In this document: positions 24,126 through 32,175 of the stretch, in pieces
Layout of the letters: each line of letters begins with the position of its first letter
Position numbering within the stretch: the stretch's first letter is position 1
NCBI GenBank assembly: GCA_965203985.1
Contig: CBDBDS010000003.1
Location: 248,001-312,000, forward strand
Source: Bin87 sp965203985
Lineage (GTDB): Bacteria; Chloroflexota; Dehalococcoidia; Lucifugimonadales; UBA3495
Reading direction: 5' to 3'
DNA: 64,000 nt
The notes under the pieces: model-generated
The model's database searches: none
Told to the model about the DNA's origin: nothing
What the model saw: the letters and a program-made list of their open reading frames with translations, nothing else
Made by a program: the position numbers and the translations under genes

Positions 24126-25349
24126 TCAGTGCGCGCCGACCCCACTGATCTCTTTGCCAGGTTCTCCCACGGCTCCCGATTCCCTAAGCTTGGCAAAAGC
24201 CTCCGAGTCGTAACCGAGTTCCGCGAGCACTTCCTCATTGTGTTCTCCCAACAGCGGAGGAGCCAAGCGCAGTTGAGAAGGAGTGCCCCGGAGCTTGATC
24301 GGCGAGTTGGGAACCCGAAGGTCCGGCACGTGGGGGTGATTGATCTCCAGGAACATTTCCCTGGCTTTGACCTGTTCGTCGGCCACCACGTCGGAGGTCT
24401 TGTTGATGGGGCCGACGGGGACGCCGGCCTCGTCGATTACCTTGACCCAATGGGCGATGGTGTTGTCGGCGAAGATGCTGTTGAGGTGATCCACCAGTTC
24501 GGCGCGGTGGGCAACGCGGTCGGGGTTGGTGGCAAACTTGGGATCGTCCTTCAGGTCGGGATGCCCGATTGCGTTGCAGAACCGCTCCCAGAGGTTCGGG
24601 TTGGCGACCCCCAGGATGAAAAAGCCATCCGACGCCTGGAAGCTCTGATAGGGCACGAGGCTGGGATGGCCGGAACCGAGGCGGTGGGGCTCGACGCCGG
24701 TGCCGATGTAGCCGGTGGCGTGGTAGCTCATGGCGGCGACCTGCCCGTCCAACAGGGCGGTGTCGATGAGCTGACCCTCGCCGGTCTTGTCGCGATGGTA
24801 CAGCGCGGTGACGATTGAGCCGTAGGCGAGCATGCCGGTGAAGAGGTCCACCAACGAGAAGCCGACGCGCTGTGGAGGGCCGTTCGGGTCGCCAGTCAGG
24901 TGCATCAAGCCGCTGTAGGCCTGAATGATCAGGTCGTAGCCGGGCTTGTTGGCCATGGGGCCGGTGCGGCCGTAACCGGAAATGGTGCAATAAACGATGT
25001 CGGGATTGATGGCCTTGATGTCCTCATAGCCCAACCCCATGCGGGCGAGGGTGCCGGCGCGGAAGCTTTCGATCATCACGTCGGCTTCCTTGGCAAGCTT
25101 CTTGACGATGTCCAGGCCCTCTTCAGACTTCAAGTTGACGGACAGGCTCCGCTTGTTGCGGTTGAACGACATGAACTGGGTGCTTTCGCCGTTCCAGATG
25201 GGAGGCCACTTGCGGGTTTCGTCACCATCGTTGGGCTCTTCAATCTTGATGACATCGGCCCCCATATCGGCCAGATTCTGGGTGCAAAACGGGCCCGCCA
25301 GGGTACGGGTCAGGTCGACGACCTTGATGTTTTCCAGAGGCTGAGACAT
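24126..25349 (-). CDS. Class III CoA transferase (CaiB/BaiF family)
   Basis: A 407-residue enzyme that moves CoA between carboxylic acids, as formyl-CoA, succinyl-CoA:mesaconate or carnitine CoA transferases do. The N-terminus has VVDLTRTLAGPFCTQNLADMGADVIKIEEPNDGDETR, where the Asp at the end of DMGADVIKIE... and the catalytic Asp region (YDLIIQAYSGLMHLTGDPNGPP) match the family. SFNRNKRSLSVNLKSEEG and MIESFRAGTLARMGLGYE are the usual linker motifs, and LLDGQVAAMSYH and AREMFLEINHPHVPDLRVPNSPIKL complete the two interlocked domains. GAGGA lies upstream of the ATG. A -10-like TATAAT is at 25383-25388 on the same strand. It is a single-gene unit with strong terminators. Confidence 0.93.
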   Translation of the reverse strand: MSQPLENIKVVDLTRTLAGPFCTQNLADMGADVIKIEEPNDGDETRKWPPIWNGESTQFMSFNRNKRSLSVNLKSEEGLDIVKKLAKEADVMIESFRAGTLARMGLGYEDIKAINPDIVYCTISGYGRTGPMANKPGYDLIIQAYSGLMHLTGDPNGPPQRVGFSLVDLFTGMLAYGSIVTALYHRDKTGEGQLIDTALLDGQVAAMSYHATGYIGTGVEPHRLGSGHPSLVPYQSFQASDGFFILGVANPNLWERFCNAIGHPDLKDDPKFATNPDRVAHRAELVDHLNSIFADNTIAHWVKVIDEAGVPVGPINKTSDVVADEQVKAREMFLEINHPHVPDLRVPNSPIKLRGTPSQLRLAPPLLGEHNEEVLAELGYDSEAFAKLRESGAVGEPGKEISGVGAH

Positions 25350-25466
25350 CGTTCGGGTCCTCGCTTTTTTCAGGTTTGGCGGATTATAGCATGGGGGTAA
25401 TGTTGCGTTGACGCGGGAGATGTCAGGTGTTAGCGTGTGGCCGAATTTTCGTTATGTCAGGTTTCG

Positions 25467-26411
25467 ATGACGCGCGATCACGGTGACCGCCCGCTGATCC
25501 TGTCCCTGGGCGGCATCAATATGGATCTGGTTACATTCTCGAACCGTCTGCCGGCCGACGGCGAAACCGTGGTGGGCGAGCGGTTCGTGACGTATCCAGG
25601 GGGGAAGGGCGCCAACCAGGCGGTGGCGGCGGCGCGAATGGGCGCCCGGTCGGCAATGGTGGGACGGGTCGGCGACGATATGTTCGGGCCTCAATTGACG
25701 GACCTCCTGGAGGCGGCGGGCGTGGAGGCCGGCGCGGTGGGCGTCTCATCGGGAACCAATTCCGGCATCGCGGTAATCAGCGTGGGAGAGGGTGGACAGA
25801 ATCGGATCGTGCAGGTGCTGGGCGCGAACGACACCTGCGGTGATGCTGAGTATGAGGCCGTTGAGGACTTGCTGCCGCGGGCATCCGCGTTGATGCTGCA
25901 GTTGGAAGTGTCGATCGGCCTGTCGGTCAAGGTGGCCGAGCTGGCGGCCGCGCAGGGGATCCAAGTGATTCTCGATCCCGGCCCGGTGCGACCAGTTCCT
26001 GAGGAGTTTTACCGGCACGTCTCGGTAATCACGCCCAATGAAACTGAAGCGGAGGCGCTGGTGGGATACCCCGTTACCGACGCGCGCACGGCGGCCAGCG
26101 CGGCCGAGGAGTTGCTGGCAAGGGGTGTCGGGTCGGCGGTGATCAAATTGGGCGCTCAAGGAGCATACTGGGCCGATGGTGACGGCAGTGGGGAGGTCCC
26201 TCCGTTTCCGGTGCAGGCGGTCGACACCGTGGCGGCCGGCGATGCTTTCAATGGGGCGCTGGCGGTGGAGCTTTCCGAAGGGCATTCGTTGGCGTCGGCG
26301 GTCCGATGGGGGTGCGCGGCGGGCGCGCTGTCGGTGACGCGGGTTGGGGCGCAGGATTCAATGCCGACGCGGGATGAAGTCCTGGCGCTGCTGGGAACGC
26401 CTCGGGATTGA
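25467..26411 (+). CDS. Ribokinase-like PfkB family sugar kinase
   Basis: A 314-residue PfkB-fold kinase that phosphorylates a sugar or nucleoside, most likely ribose. LSLGGINMDLVTFSNRLPADGETVVGERFVTYPGGKGANQAVAAARMG contains the first signature (GGKGANQA). NRIVQVLGAN and LMLQLEVSIGLSVKVAELA follow the ribokinase pattern. VITPNETEAEALVG is the conserved N-x-x-E motif for Mg, and DTVAAGDAFNGALAVEL is the second signature with the catalytic Asp. The ATG at 25467, with AGG six bases upstream, is preferred to a GTG ten codons earlier. No ribose transporter or regulator is next to it. It seems to start a plus-strand run continuing through the next three genes. Confidence 0.88.
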   Translation: MTRDHGDRPLILSLGGINMDLVTFSNRLPADGETVVGERFVTYPGGKGANQAVAAARMGARSAMVGRVGDDMFGPQLTDLLEAAGVEAGAVGVSSGTNSGIAVISVGEGGQNRIVQVLGANDTCGDAEYEAVEDLLPRASALMLQLEVSIGLSVKVAELAAAQGIQVILDPGPVRPVPEEFYRHVSVITPNETEAEALVGYPVTDARTAASAAEELLARGVGSAVIKLGAQGAYWADGDGSGEVPPFPVQAVDTVAAGDAFNGALAVELSEGHSLASAVRWGCAAGALSVTRVGAQDSMPTRDEVLALLGTPRD

Positions 26412-26432
26412 ACGTTTTCCAAATCTTCGGGA

Positions 26433-26987
26433 ATGAACATGGAATTTGAGCACATTGGCTATGAAATTGGCACGGGCAAGAGTTCAAGTGCGATTGAAAC
26501 CTACAATTTCCACAAGGCGGCGGCGGTGCTGGCCGAGTACGGCTTCGAATGTGTCCGATTGACCGACGACTGGGAGGGCGCGGATTTCGTGGCGTATCAC
26601 AAAACCGCCGGCCGCGCCCTCTCGGTTCAACTCAAAACCTGTCTCGTCATCGACAAACGGTACACGCCTTTCAAGGAACTATACATGTGCTTTCCGCTCG
26701 ATGGGACGGACGGCACCTGGTATTTGGTCAAGCATGCTGACCTAGTGGCTATTGTGGAAGAGTACGCGCCGGACTGGTTCCACAAGTACCGGATGGAAGG
26801 CGGGTTTTATCATTACACAGGAAGATATGGACGAACCAGGGCAACGCAAAGTCTCGTGCTGGATGCGTTGGAAAGGTTTGCCTACCGTCCACTGTACCGC
26901 GACTTGGGCTATCGAGAGGCGCGTGAATTCAAACTGCGGAAGAGCCTGGAATATGCCAAAGTCGAGAAAACGGAAATCCGCGCATGA
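26433..26987 (+). CDS. Uncharacterised protein with PD-(D/E)XK-like core
   Basis: A 184-residue soluble protein. Residues 45-68 (DDWEGADFVAYHKTAGRALSVQLKT) fit a PD-(D/E)XK nuclease core in the form D51 - x14 - Q66-x-K68, preceded by a helix with E35. This layout occurs in restriction enzymes, Holliday-junction resolvases and tRNA-intron nucleases. The C-terminus is basic and helical (REAREFKLRKSLEYAKVEK). GGGA precedes the ATG. The stop overlaps the ATG of the NUDIX gene (ATGA), so the two are coupled. No known family name can be given; nuclease function is an inference from the motif alone. Confidence 0.6.
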   Translation: MNMEFEHIGYEIGTGKSSSAIETYNFHKAAAVLAEYGFECVRLTDDWEGADFVAYHKTAGRALSVQLKTCLVIDKRYTPFKELYMCFPLDGTDGTWYLVKHADLVAIVEEYAPDWFHKYRMEGGFYHYTGRYGRTRATQSLVLDALERFAYRPLYRDLGYREAREFKLRKSLEYAKVEKTEIRA

Positions 26988-27484
26988 CCGGTAACGACAC
27001 GTTCTGCGCCGGATGCGGGGCTCGCCTGGCACTGAGGGAGCACGAGGGTCGTGAGCGGCCGGTGTGTCCCAAGTGTGGGCGGGTGGTCTACTACGATCCG
27101 AAACTGGCGGCCGCGTGCGTCATCGAAAGGGATGGCAAGACGCTGATGGTGAGGCGGGCGGTGCAAACAGGCTACGGGTTGTGGAGTATGCCGGGCGGTT
27201 ATGTTGACCGGGGGGAGCCGGTGGAAACGGCGGCGGCGCGGGAAGTGGAAGAAGAGGCGGGGCTGCTGGTGGAGATCGGGCAGCTGATCGGGCTGTTCTC
27301 GGATGTGGGCAACCCCGTGGTAGTAGCAGCATACGCGGCGACCGAAATCGGCGGCGTGCTGGCGCCGGGCCCCGAGTCTTTGGACGTGGGGTTTTTCGCG
27401 CTGGACGACCTGCCGCCGCTGGCCTTTCCCAGAGACGAGCAGATTCTAAGGCGTTGGCAACGCATTCGACACGAACGCTCGTGA
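26984..27484 (+). CDS. NUDIX hydrolase with N-terminal zinc ribbon
   Basis: A 166-residue protein. The N-terminal zinc ribbon uses CAGC and CPKC cysteines (residues 7-32), and the Nudix box is GGYVDRGEPVETAAAREVEEEAGL, complete with the catalytic Glu residues. This architecture resembles ADP-ribose, NADH or nucleoside-diphosphate-X pyrophosphatases such as NudC-like proteins. VRRAVQTGYGLWSMPGGYV and the C-terminal DVGFFALDDLPPLAFPRDE are typical. The start overlaps the preceding stop by four bases, and the ComF gene follows after one base, making a tight cluster. Confidence 0.9.
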   Translation: MTGNDTFCAGCGARLALREHEGRERPVCPKCGRVVYYDPKLAAACVIERDGKTLMVRRAVQTGYGLWSMPGGYVDRGEPVETAAAREVEEEAGLLVEIGQLIGLFSDVGNPVVVAAYAATEIGGVLAPGPESLDVGFFALDDLPPLAFPRDEQILRRWQRIRHERS

Positions 27485-27485
27485 G

Positions 27486-28241
27486 ATGGCGGTTATGTCG
27501 CTGATGCGTCGCCTGGCGCCGGTGCGAGGTCTGGCCGAGCAGGCCGGCCGTACCCTGTTGGATGCGCTGTATCCATTGGAATGCGTCGGGTGTGGTGGCT
27601 CGGGCAAAATCATCTGCGATCGGTGTGCTCAGGAGTTGCCGCGATTGGTTCCACCATATTGCCGGGTTTGTGCGGCGTACAGCGAGTCCGAACTTTGTCG
27701 GGCATGCGCGCAGTCTGGTCGACACTTCGACGGCGCGCGGTCGCCGTACCGATATGAAGGAAGCATCCGCGACGCGATCCTCGCCCTGAAATACGGTGGC
27801 ATCAAAGCGGCCGCGCCGCAACTGGGCGACATGCTTGCCGACTACCTGAAAGAGAATCCGCTGCCGGGCGACGTGGTGGCGCCGGTACCGATGCATGAGA
27901 GCAGGCGGCGGGAGCGTGGCTACAACCAGGCAGAATTGCTGGCCCGTAGGGTGGCCGGACGCTGCGATATTGGGTACCGGGCCGACCTGTTGGCCCGGAC
28001 CCGCAAGGTTGATCCCCAGGCCGGCATGACCAACGCAGCCAGCAGGGCGACCAACGTCGCGGACAGCGTTGTCGTGTTGCGACCGAGCGAGACGCATGGC
28101 CGTGGAATCATCCTGGTAGACGACGTGGCGACAACCGGCAGCACATTGAATGCTTGCGCGGGGGCGCTCAAGGAAGCCGGTGCCGCGTCGGTTTGGTGCC
28201 TCACGCTGGCTGTGGCCGGGAGCCACCGCACGGGAGAGTGA
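27486..28241 (+). CDS. ComF-family phosphoribosyltransferase-like protein
   Basis: A 251-residue ComF protein, linked in other bacteria to DNA uptake (competence) and binding of PriA helicase. It begins with a zinc ribbon (CVGCGGSGKIICDRC, then YCRVC and LCRAC) and ends with a phosphoribosyltransferase domain. The PRPP loop is ILVDDVATTGSTLNACAGAL; VVAPVPMHESRRRERGYNQAELLARRVAG is the ComF-typical block before it. The ATG at 27486 is one base after the NUDIX stop; an ATG at 27495 (MSLMRRLAP) is an alternative. No other competence gene is adjacent apart from a cinA-like gene 11 kb away. Confidence 0.9.
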   Translation: MAVMSLMRRLAPVRGLAEQAGRTLLDALYPLECVGCGGSGKIICDRCAQELPRLVPPYCRVCAAYSESELCRACAQSGRHFDGARSPYRYEGSIRDAILALKYGGIKAAAPQLGDMLADYLKENPLPGDVVAPVPMHESRRRERGYNQAELLARRVAGRCDIGYRADLLARTRKVDPQAGMTNAASRATNVADSVVVLRPSETHGRGIILVDDVATTGSTLNACAGALKEAGAASVWCLTLAVAGSHRTGE

Positions 28242-28349
28242 GCGCTGGGGCACGCATGAAGTCGGGTCAGGTTTGACATCCTACATGCGGTCTGCTGAAA
28301 TGGCGGCAACGGCTACCAAACCGACACCAAAGGATCAGGAGGCAGCATC

Positions 28350-29339
28350 ATGGCAGGCAACACTATCGTTTACGTTGGCGCCGAAGCCAGCGGACTGTAT
28401 CGAAAGGCGGCGGGCGATGCTCACTGGGATCTGCTCACCGACGGACTGGCGCCGGCCACCCAGGCCCGGGCCATTGCCATCCATCCCAACGATCCCCGCA
28501 CGATCTTCTGCGGAACGCAACGGGGCGTTTACCGGAGCACCGACGGCGGCGACCATTGGCAGCGGATGAACATGACCGAGGGGCGGGTGGTCTGGTCCAT
28601 TCGATTCCATCCCAACGACCCCAATATCATGTTCCTGGGCACCGAGGGCGCTGAGGTGTACAAGAGCGAAGACGGCGGAGAAAACTGGGCACACATCGCA
28701 ACGGTGTCAAATCCGGCACAGGTGCAGATGGCGTTTGCCATGCGCATCCTGGGCATCGACATCGAGGCCAGCAATCCCAACAACATGTACGCGGCCCTGG
28801 AAGTGGGCGGCGCAGCGAGCAGCACGGACGGCGGCAACACGTGGACGATCCGCAACAGCGAGTTCGCCGGCGACGTGGACCTGCTGGACCTTCACGGCGT
28901 GGCCGTGGGCGGCGCAGATTCGCAGTCGGTGCTGATCTCCAACCGCACGGGCGTGTGGCGGAGCAGTGACCGGGGAGCATCCTGGCAGGACTGCGAATTC
29001 GACCGGTTCTCCGACATCAAGTACTCGCGCGGCGTGGTGCGTGACCCCAGCGACGCGAACACGCTATACGCCTGCGTAGGCATGAACTTCGGAAGCGAAC
29101 AGGGCGGCGTGATGCGGACGACCAACCTCGGCGAAAGCTGGGAGCGGTTCGATTCGGGGGTCAACCCGGGCAGCACCACCTTTGGCGTGGCGGTGAACCG
29201 TCAGGACCCGTCGCAGGTGTACTTCTGCACGCGTCGGGGCCAGGTGTTCGGCACCCACGACGGCGGGGCCTCGTGGTCTTCCGACCAGTTGCCGGACATG
29301 GCTCAGAACGTGATCAGCGTGGCGTGCGCGTCGGCATAA
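28350..29339 (+). CDS. BNR/sortilin-like beta-propeller protein
   Basis: A 329-residue repeat protein. Asp-box (BNR) motifs of the form S-x-D-x-G-x-x-W recur: STDGGDHWQRM, SEDGGENWAHI, STDGGNTWTIR, SSDRGASWQDC, TTNLGESWERF and THDGGASWSSD. Between them are strands like AIHPNDPRTIFCGTQRGVYR and RFHPNDPNIMFLGTEGAEVYK. This is the layout of sialidase-like or photosynthesis-assembly (Ycf48-like) propellers. No signal peptide is seen at MAGNTIVYVGAEAS, so it is probably cytoplasmic. GGAGG is ten bases before the ATG. No catalytic sialidase residues (RIP arginine, Glu-Tyr pair) are seen, so a binding or scaffold role is more likely. Confidence 0.82.
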   Translation: MAGNTIVYVGAEASGLYRKAAGDAHWDLLTDGLAPATQARAIAIHPNDPRTIFCGTQRGVYRSTDGGDHWQRMNMTEGRVVWSIRFHPNDPNIMFLGTEGAEVYKSEDGGENWAHIATVSNPAQVQMAFAMRILGIDIEASNPNNMYAALEVGGAASSTDGGNTWTIRNSEFAGDVDLLDLHGVAVGGADSQSVLISNRTGVWRSSDRGASWQDCEFDRFSDIKYSRGVVRDPSDANTLYACVGMNFGSEQGGVMRTTNLGESWERFDSGVNPGSTTFGVAVNRQDPSQVYFCTRRGQVFGTHDGGASWSSDQLPDMAQNVISVACASA

Positions 29340-29363
29340 ACTCAGGGCCATATCGCGCCAAGA

Positions 29364-29405
29364 CTGGCGGCGGTTCGCTGATTGCGGGCCGCCGCCAGCG
29401 AACTT
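29364..29405 (+). terminator. Terminator-like hairpin after the beta-propeller gene
   Basis: CTGGCGGCGG (29364-29373) and CCGCCGCCAG (29389-29398) form a perfect 10-bp stem with a 15-base loop; only ACTTT follows, so the T-run is weak. Confidence 0.55.
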
Positions 29406-29422
29406 TATGGGAGAAGATTAAC

Positions 29423-29959
29423 GTGAGCATCCAATCCGTAACCGAAGCCATCGAGCATTGCCGCGCCGTGGTTGATGACTGGCCTGAGTGCATGGTCGAG
29501 TGGTCTCTGGCATGGCGTGAGGTCGATACCCGTTACGCTTTCATCGACCCCATCATCAACGCGTTGGGCTGGAAAGTTTGCGATCCGAAACAGGTTGTCG
29601 CCGAGTGCAAGCGTGGCGAAGGCTGGCTTGATTACGCCCTCTTTGACCGTAACGGAATATCAACCATCCGCGAAGGAGGAGCGCCCATAGTCGCAATTGA
29701 GGCCAAGTCACTGTGGGGATATGGACGCTACTTATTGCAAGAACACGAGAGTCAGTTGGAATACTACGTTACGGCGGAACCTCCTATGGAGAGGGGGCTG
29801 GCAGTCTTGACCAACGGCGCGGAATGGCGCATCTACGACGTTGCCAAGCCCGGCGAGTTTTCGAAGAAGCTAGTGGCGGCTGTGGACATCACCCAGGGAA
29901 GCGGTGACATTGCAGCGAGTGAACTGCATCACTGGCTGCGAAAGGAACGGTGGTGGTGA
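29423..29959 (+). CDS. Stand-alone HsdR_N-like (PD-(D/E)XK) protein
   Basis: A 178-residue protein resembling the N-terminal nuclease domain of type I restriction R subunits. The order is E31-x-x-x-R/T-R, FIDPIINALGW (helix and strand), VVAECKR (E61), GWLDYALF with D70, APIVAIEAKSL with E93 and K95 of the PD-(D/E)XK core, then QLEYYV with Q111, and LAVLTNGAEWRIYDV, all typical of HSDR_N. The helicase part of HsdR is absent and the protein ends naturally. The GTG at 29423 has GGGAGAAG six bases upstream. The gene stands between the beta-propeller gene and a small membrane cassette. It may be a solitary nuclease, an antiphage effector or an HsdR remnant. Confidence 0.75.
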   Translation: MSIQSVTEAIEHCRAVVDDWPECMVEWSLAWREVDTRYAFIDPIINALGWKVCDPKQVVAECKRGEGWLDYALFDRNGISTIREGGAPIVAIEAKSLWGYGRYLLQEHESQLEYYVTAEPPMERGLAVLTNGAEWRIYDVAKPGEFSKKLVAAVDITQGSGDIAASELHHWLRKERWW

Positions 29960-30004
29960 TGCTATCGGCTTGGAAATTCAGTTCGCTGCTGGCGCAGGGC
30001 AGTG

Positions 30005-30010
30005 TATCAT
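30005..30010 (+). promoter_or_regulatory. Putative -10 box before membrane cassette B
   Basis: TATCAT preceded by GTG, 49 bases upstream of the ATG at 30059. It is like the box before cassette A. No -35 is evident. Confidence 0.3.
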
Positions 30011-30058
30011 CGGGTAACGACGTTGGCATGAGTGGTCCAGCCGTCGCGGAGGTGAATA

Positions 30059-30259
30059 ATGCTGGCGATAGAGGGGGCGTTGCGGGGGTTATGGGTTGGC
30101 TTCCTCGTCCTTGGGGTTTGGGTGATCGTGGGGCAGCTAACGGGGTGGAGTTGGATGCCATCGCTGAACTTGCCAGTGTGTCTGGTGACGGGTTTAATTG
30201 CCGGGCTGGCGAAAGTCGTCAAAGACTCGAACCGGGGGAACATTGGCAGTCAACATTAG
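30059..30259 (+). CDS. Small two-helix membrane protein, cassette B gene 1
   Basis: A 66-residue protein with helices at about residues 8-28 (LRGLWVGFLVLGVWVIVGQL) and 36-54 (LNLPVCLVTGLIAGLAKVV), and a short hydrophilic tail. GGAGG lies eight bases before the ATG. It aligns without gaps to the first gene of cassette A at M1, G10, G14, G29, L38, P39 and T44. The next gene begins inside its last codons, giving an overlapping two-gene unit. The family is unknown. Confidence 0.6.
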   Translation: MLAIEGALRGLWVGFLVLGVWVIVGQLTGWSWMPSLNLPVCLVTGLIAGLAKVVKDSNRGNIGSQH

Positions 30260-30569
30260 GCTTCGACTTAATGAATGGCTGGTGAGACTACTGTCCCAGG
30301 TGAAACGGGTCAGCATCCGGGTGGTGTTTGGAACGGCGATTTTACTTTCGGCTGGGGTGATTTATTTGGAGCCGTATGTTACAGGCACGTTCTCCTGTCT
30401 AGGCGATATGATCCAAGCGCCCACTGAGGGGCGTTCAGTTAACTGGCAGTGCCTGGTCGACGTCCTGGACGATTTGCGAGATGACGGCACAGCGGCGACG
30501 GTGATTCTGGCTATCGCCGCGGCTGTCCTCGCCAGCGCTTGGAGCAGTGGTTCCAGGTCAGCCGAATGA
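30243..30569 (+). CDS. Small membrane protein with two conserved cysteines, cassette B gene 2
   Basis: About 108 residues from a TTG at 30243 that has GGGGGA four bases upstream. An amphipathic basic N-terminus is followed by helix 1 (VVFGTAILLSAGVIYLEPY), a loop with SCL and QCL cysteines, and helix 2 (TAATVILAIAAAVLASAW). The elements PY, CL, CL, LRDD and AA occur in the same order as in the product at 2527-2883, so the two proteins are probable paralogues. It overlaps the preceding gene by 17 bases. The start is uncertain because no ATG is available. Confidence 0.5.
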   Translation: MAVNIRLRLNEWLVRLLSQVKRVSIRVVFGTAILLSAGVIYLEPYVTGTFSCLGDMIQAPTEGRSVNWQCLVDVLDDLRDDGTAATVILAIAAAVLASAWSSGSRSAE

Positions 30570-30573
30570 AACA

Positions 30574-30605
30574 GGGGCGGGTTCGACAACCCGCCCCTCA
30601 TTTTT
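30574..30605 (+). terminator. Rho-independent terminator after cassette B
   Basis: GGGGCGGGTT (30574-30583) and AACCCGCCCC (30588-30597), with a four-base loop, followed by TCATTTTT. The stem is identical to that of the terminator at 40723. Confidence 0.85.
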
Positions 30606-30621
30606 GCCAACCGACTTCGGT

Positions 30622-31815
30622 CTAGCTGCTGGCTTTGGGGAGCCAGTCTTCGTTCCAGGGGAACTCGTCGGGACCGGTGCCGAACGCGGGCTGACCCTGG
30701 TCGATGCGGTCGCGGTAGGGGCTGGTGACGGGCTCGCGGTAGGGGTAGAGACCGCCCTCGTACATCTGCTCGCCCTTCTTGAAGTGGGTGGCCTGTTCCA
30801 GGGTTTCCACGAAGGGCATGTTGATGTCGTAGAGATTGCCGGCGCTGGCGCGAGGGCGCGGGCCGGCCTTGGAGACGTGTCCGTAGAGCTCGCGGCCGAT
30901 GATACGCTCGGCGGCCCAGACACACTCGATGAGCTTGTCGATATCCACGCCGGTCGGGATACCCATATCTTCCATCATGTGGAGGAGGTCCTCGGTGGGG
31001 GCCATACCAGTGGCTCGCCCGTTGCCGCAGTAGGGGCAACCGCCGAAACCGCCGATGGTGCCGTCCAGCTCAAGGGTATCCTCGGGGCCGAGGACGCGCA
31101 TGGCGGCGTAGGCGGAAGCGATGGCCATATTGCGACCATTGTGCAGGTGCAGACGGAAATGGTCGATCTCAGGCCAGCGTTCCTTGACGCGGGAAATGCT
31201 CTCCTCGACCTTGGCCGGCGTGCAATGACTCATGGGGTCGCCCATCGAGCAACTGCGCACGCCGATTCCGGCCTCCTCCCACAGCCCGTGCTGGTACTCG
31301 AAGAGGGTCATCAGGGTGTCCACCTCGAACTCGCCGAGGAAGTTGGAACCCCAGGAGGCGTTGCAGCCAATGCCGGCCTCGGTGATCCCCATTTCCTGGG
31401 CCTGGGCGATGATGGCGGGCCAGCGCTCCATCTCCTGCATCTGGCTGCGATTGGTGTTCCGCCGGGCGAACACGTCGCAAAGGTGGCAGGACAGTCGGGG
31501 ATAAGCGTCGCGCTCGATGGTCAGGGGCGGAGAGTAGGCGCGGGCGCGTTCCACGCCCCTGGCGTTCAGCGCGAGGGCGCTGTAGGTGACGCCCAGCTTG
31601 GGCGTGAACTTGGTGACAATCTCGTCGATGCGTTCCATCTGGGGGGTCCACCTGGGACTGACGAAGGAACCAACGACGATGCTGGTGAGGCCGGTTTCGG
31701 ACAGCATGTCGAGGAGCTCTACCTTGTCATCGACGGCGATGTTGGCGTCCTCGATCTGCATGCCTTCTCGCATGCCCTCCTCTTTATAGTGCACAGTGGG
31801 CCATTGGTTTGGCAT
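30622..31815 (-). CDS. HMG-CoA-lyase-like (DRE-TIM metallolyase) enzyme
   Basis: A 397-residue TIM-barrel enzyme of the HMG-CoA lyase / isopropylmalate synthase superfamily. The motif MREGMQIEDA replaces the usual DRE (R-D-G-x-Q-x-E). LTSIVVGSFVSPRWTPQM follows strand 2, FRLHLHNGRNMAIASAYAAM has the metal-binding H-x-H, and LDGTIGGFGGCPYCGNGRATGM is the C-terminal loop with the catalytic Cys of HMG-CoA lyases (GGCPY). The loss of the first Asp of DRE suggests altered chemistry. AAGGAG precedes the ATG by six bases. The gene is downstream of structured RNA copy 2 on the same strand. Confidence 0.85.
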   Translation of the reverse strand: MPNQWPTVHYKEEGMREGMQIEDANIAVDDKVELLDMLSETGLTSIVVGSFVSPRWTPQMERIDEIVTKFTPKLGVTYSALALNARGVERARAYSPPLTIERDAYPRLSCHLCDVFARRNTNRSQMQEMERWPAIIAQAQEMGITEAGIGCNASWGSNFLGEFEVDTLMTLFEYQHGLWEEAGIGVRSCSMGDPMSHCTPAKVEESISRVKERWPEIDHFRLHLHNGRNMAIASAYAAMRVLGPEDTLELDGTIGGFGGCPYCGNGRATGMAPTEDLLHMMEDMGIPTGVDIDKLIECVWAAERIIGRELYGHVSKAGPRPRASAGNLYDINMPFVETLEQATHFKKGEQMYEGGLYPYREPVTSPYRDRIDQGQPAFGTGPDEFPWNEDWLPKASS

Positions 31816-32084
31816 GGGAAACTCCTTGCGCCGGGCCGGCGCGGGTGGCTGATTCCGGGGCGCGCGAACGCGCGGAATGCCGGAATTCTAGGGTTGGCCC
31901 GCCGGCATTGTCAAGAAACGGACGGCGTGCTTGGGCGCCGGCGCCGGCCGTTACCAGAGGCAACCCACCGACACCCACCGCCTCACTGTTCGTACCAGGC
32001 ATGATGGGGTCCGCGAGTGATTAGAGACTATCTTAGTTTGATCCTCTGGGGTTCGGTCAGTGCGGGAATCACAGCCACACGGAG

Positions 32085-32120
32085 CGGGTCAACGGCCCTG
32101 TGCATGTCCGTTGACCCGCA
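32085..32120. repeat. Perfect 12-bp inverted repeat
   Basis: GCGGGTCAACGG (32085-32096) and CCGTTGACCCGC (32109-32120) are perfectly complementary with a 12-base loop. It lies 56 bases beyond the 3' end of RNA copy 2 on the minus strand; no T-run follows in either direction, so a terminator is not clear. Confidence 0.65.
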
Positions 32121-32175
32121 CGCATGAGTGAAGATGTTTCGATAGGCATCCTTCCTGGTTGCGTCGGATGATTGA

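Noticed and set aside
30547..32004. A 485-codon open frame on the plus strand opposite the HMG-CoA-lyase-like gene
   Set aside because: It is the antisense shadow of a well-conserved gene in high-GC DNA, with no ribosome site and no recognisable motif.
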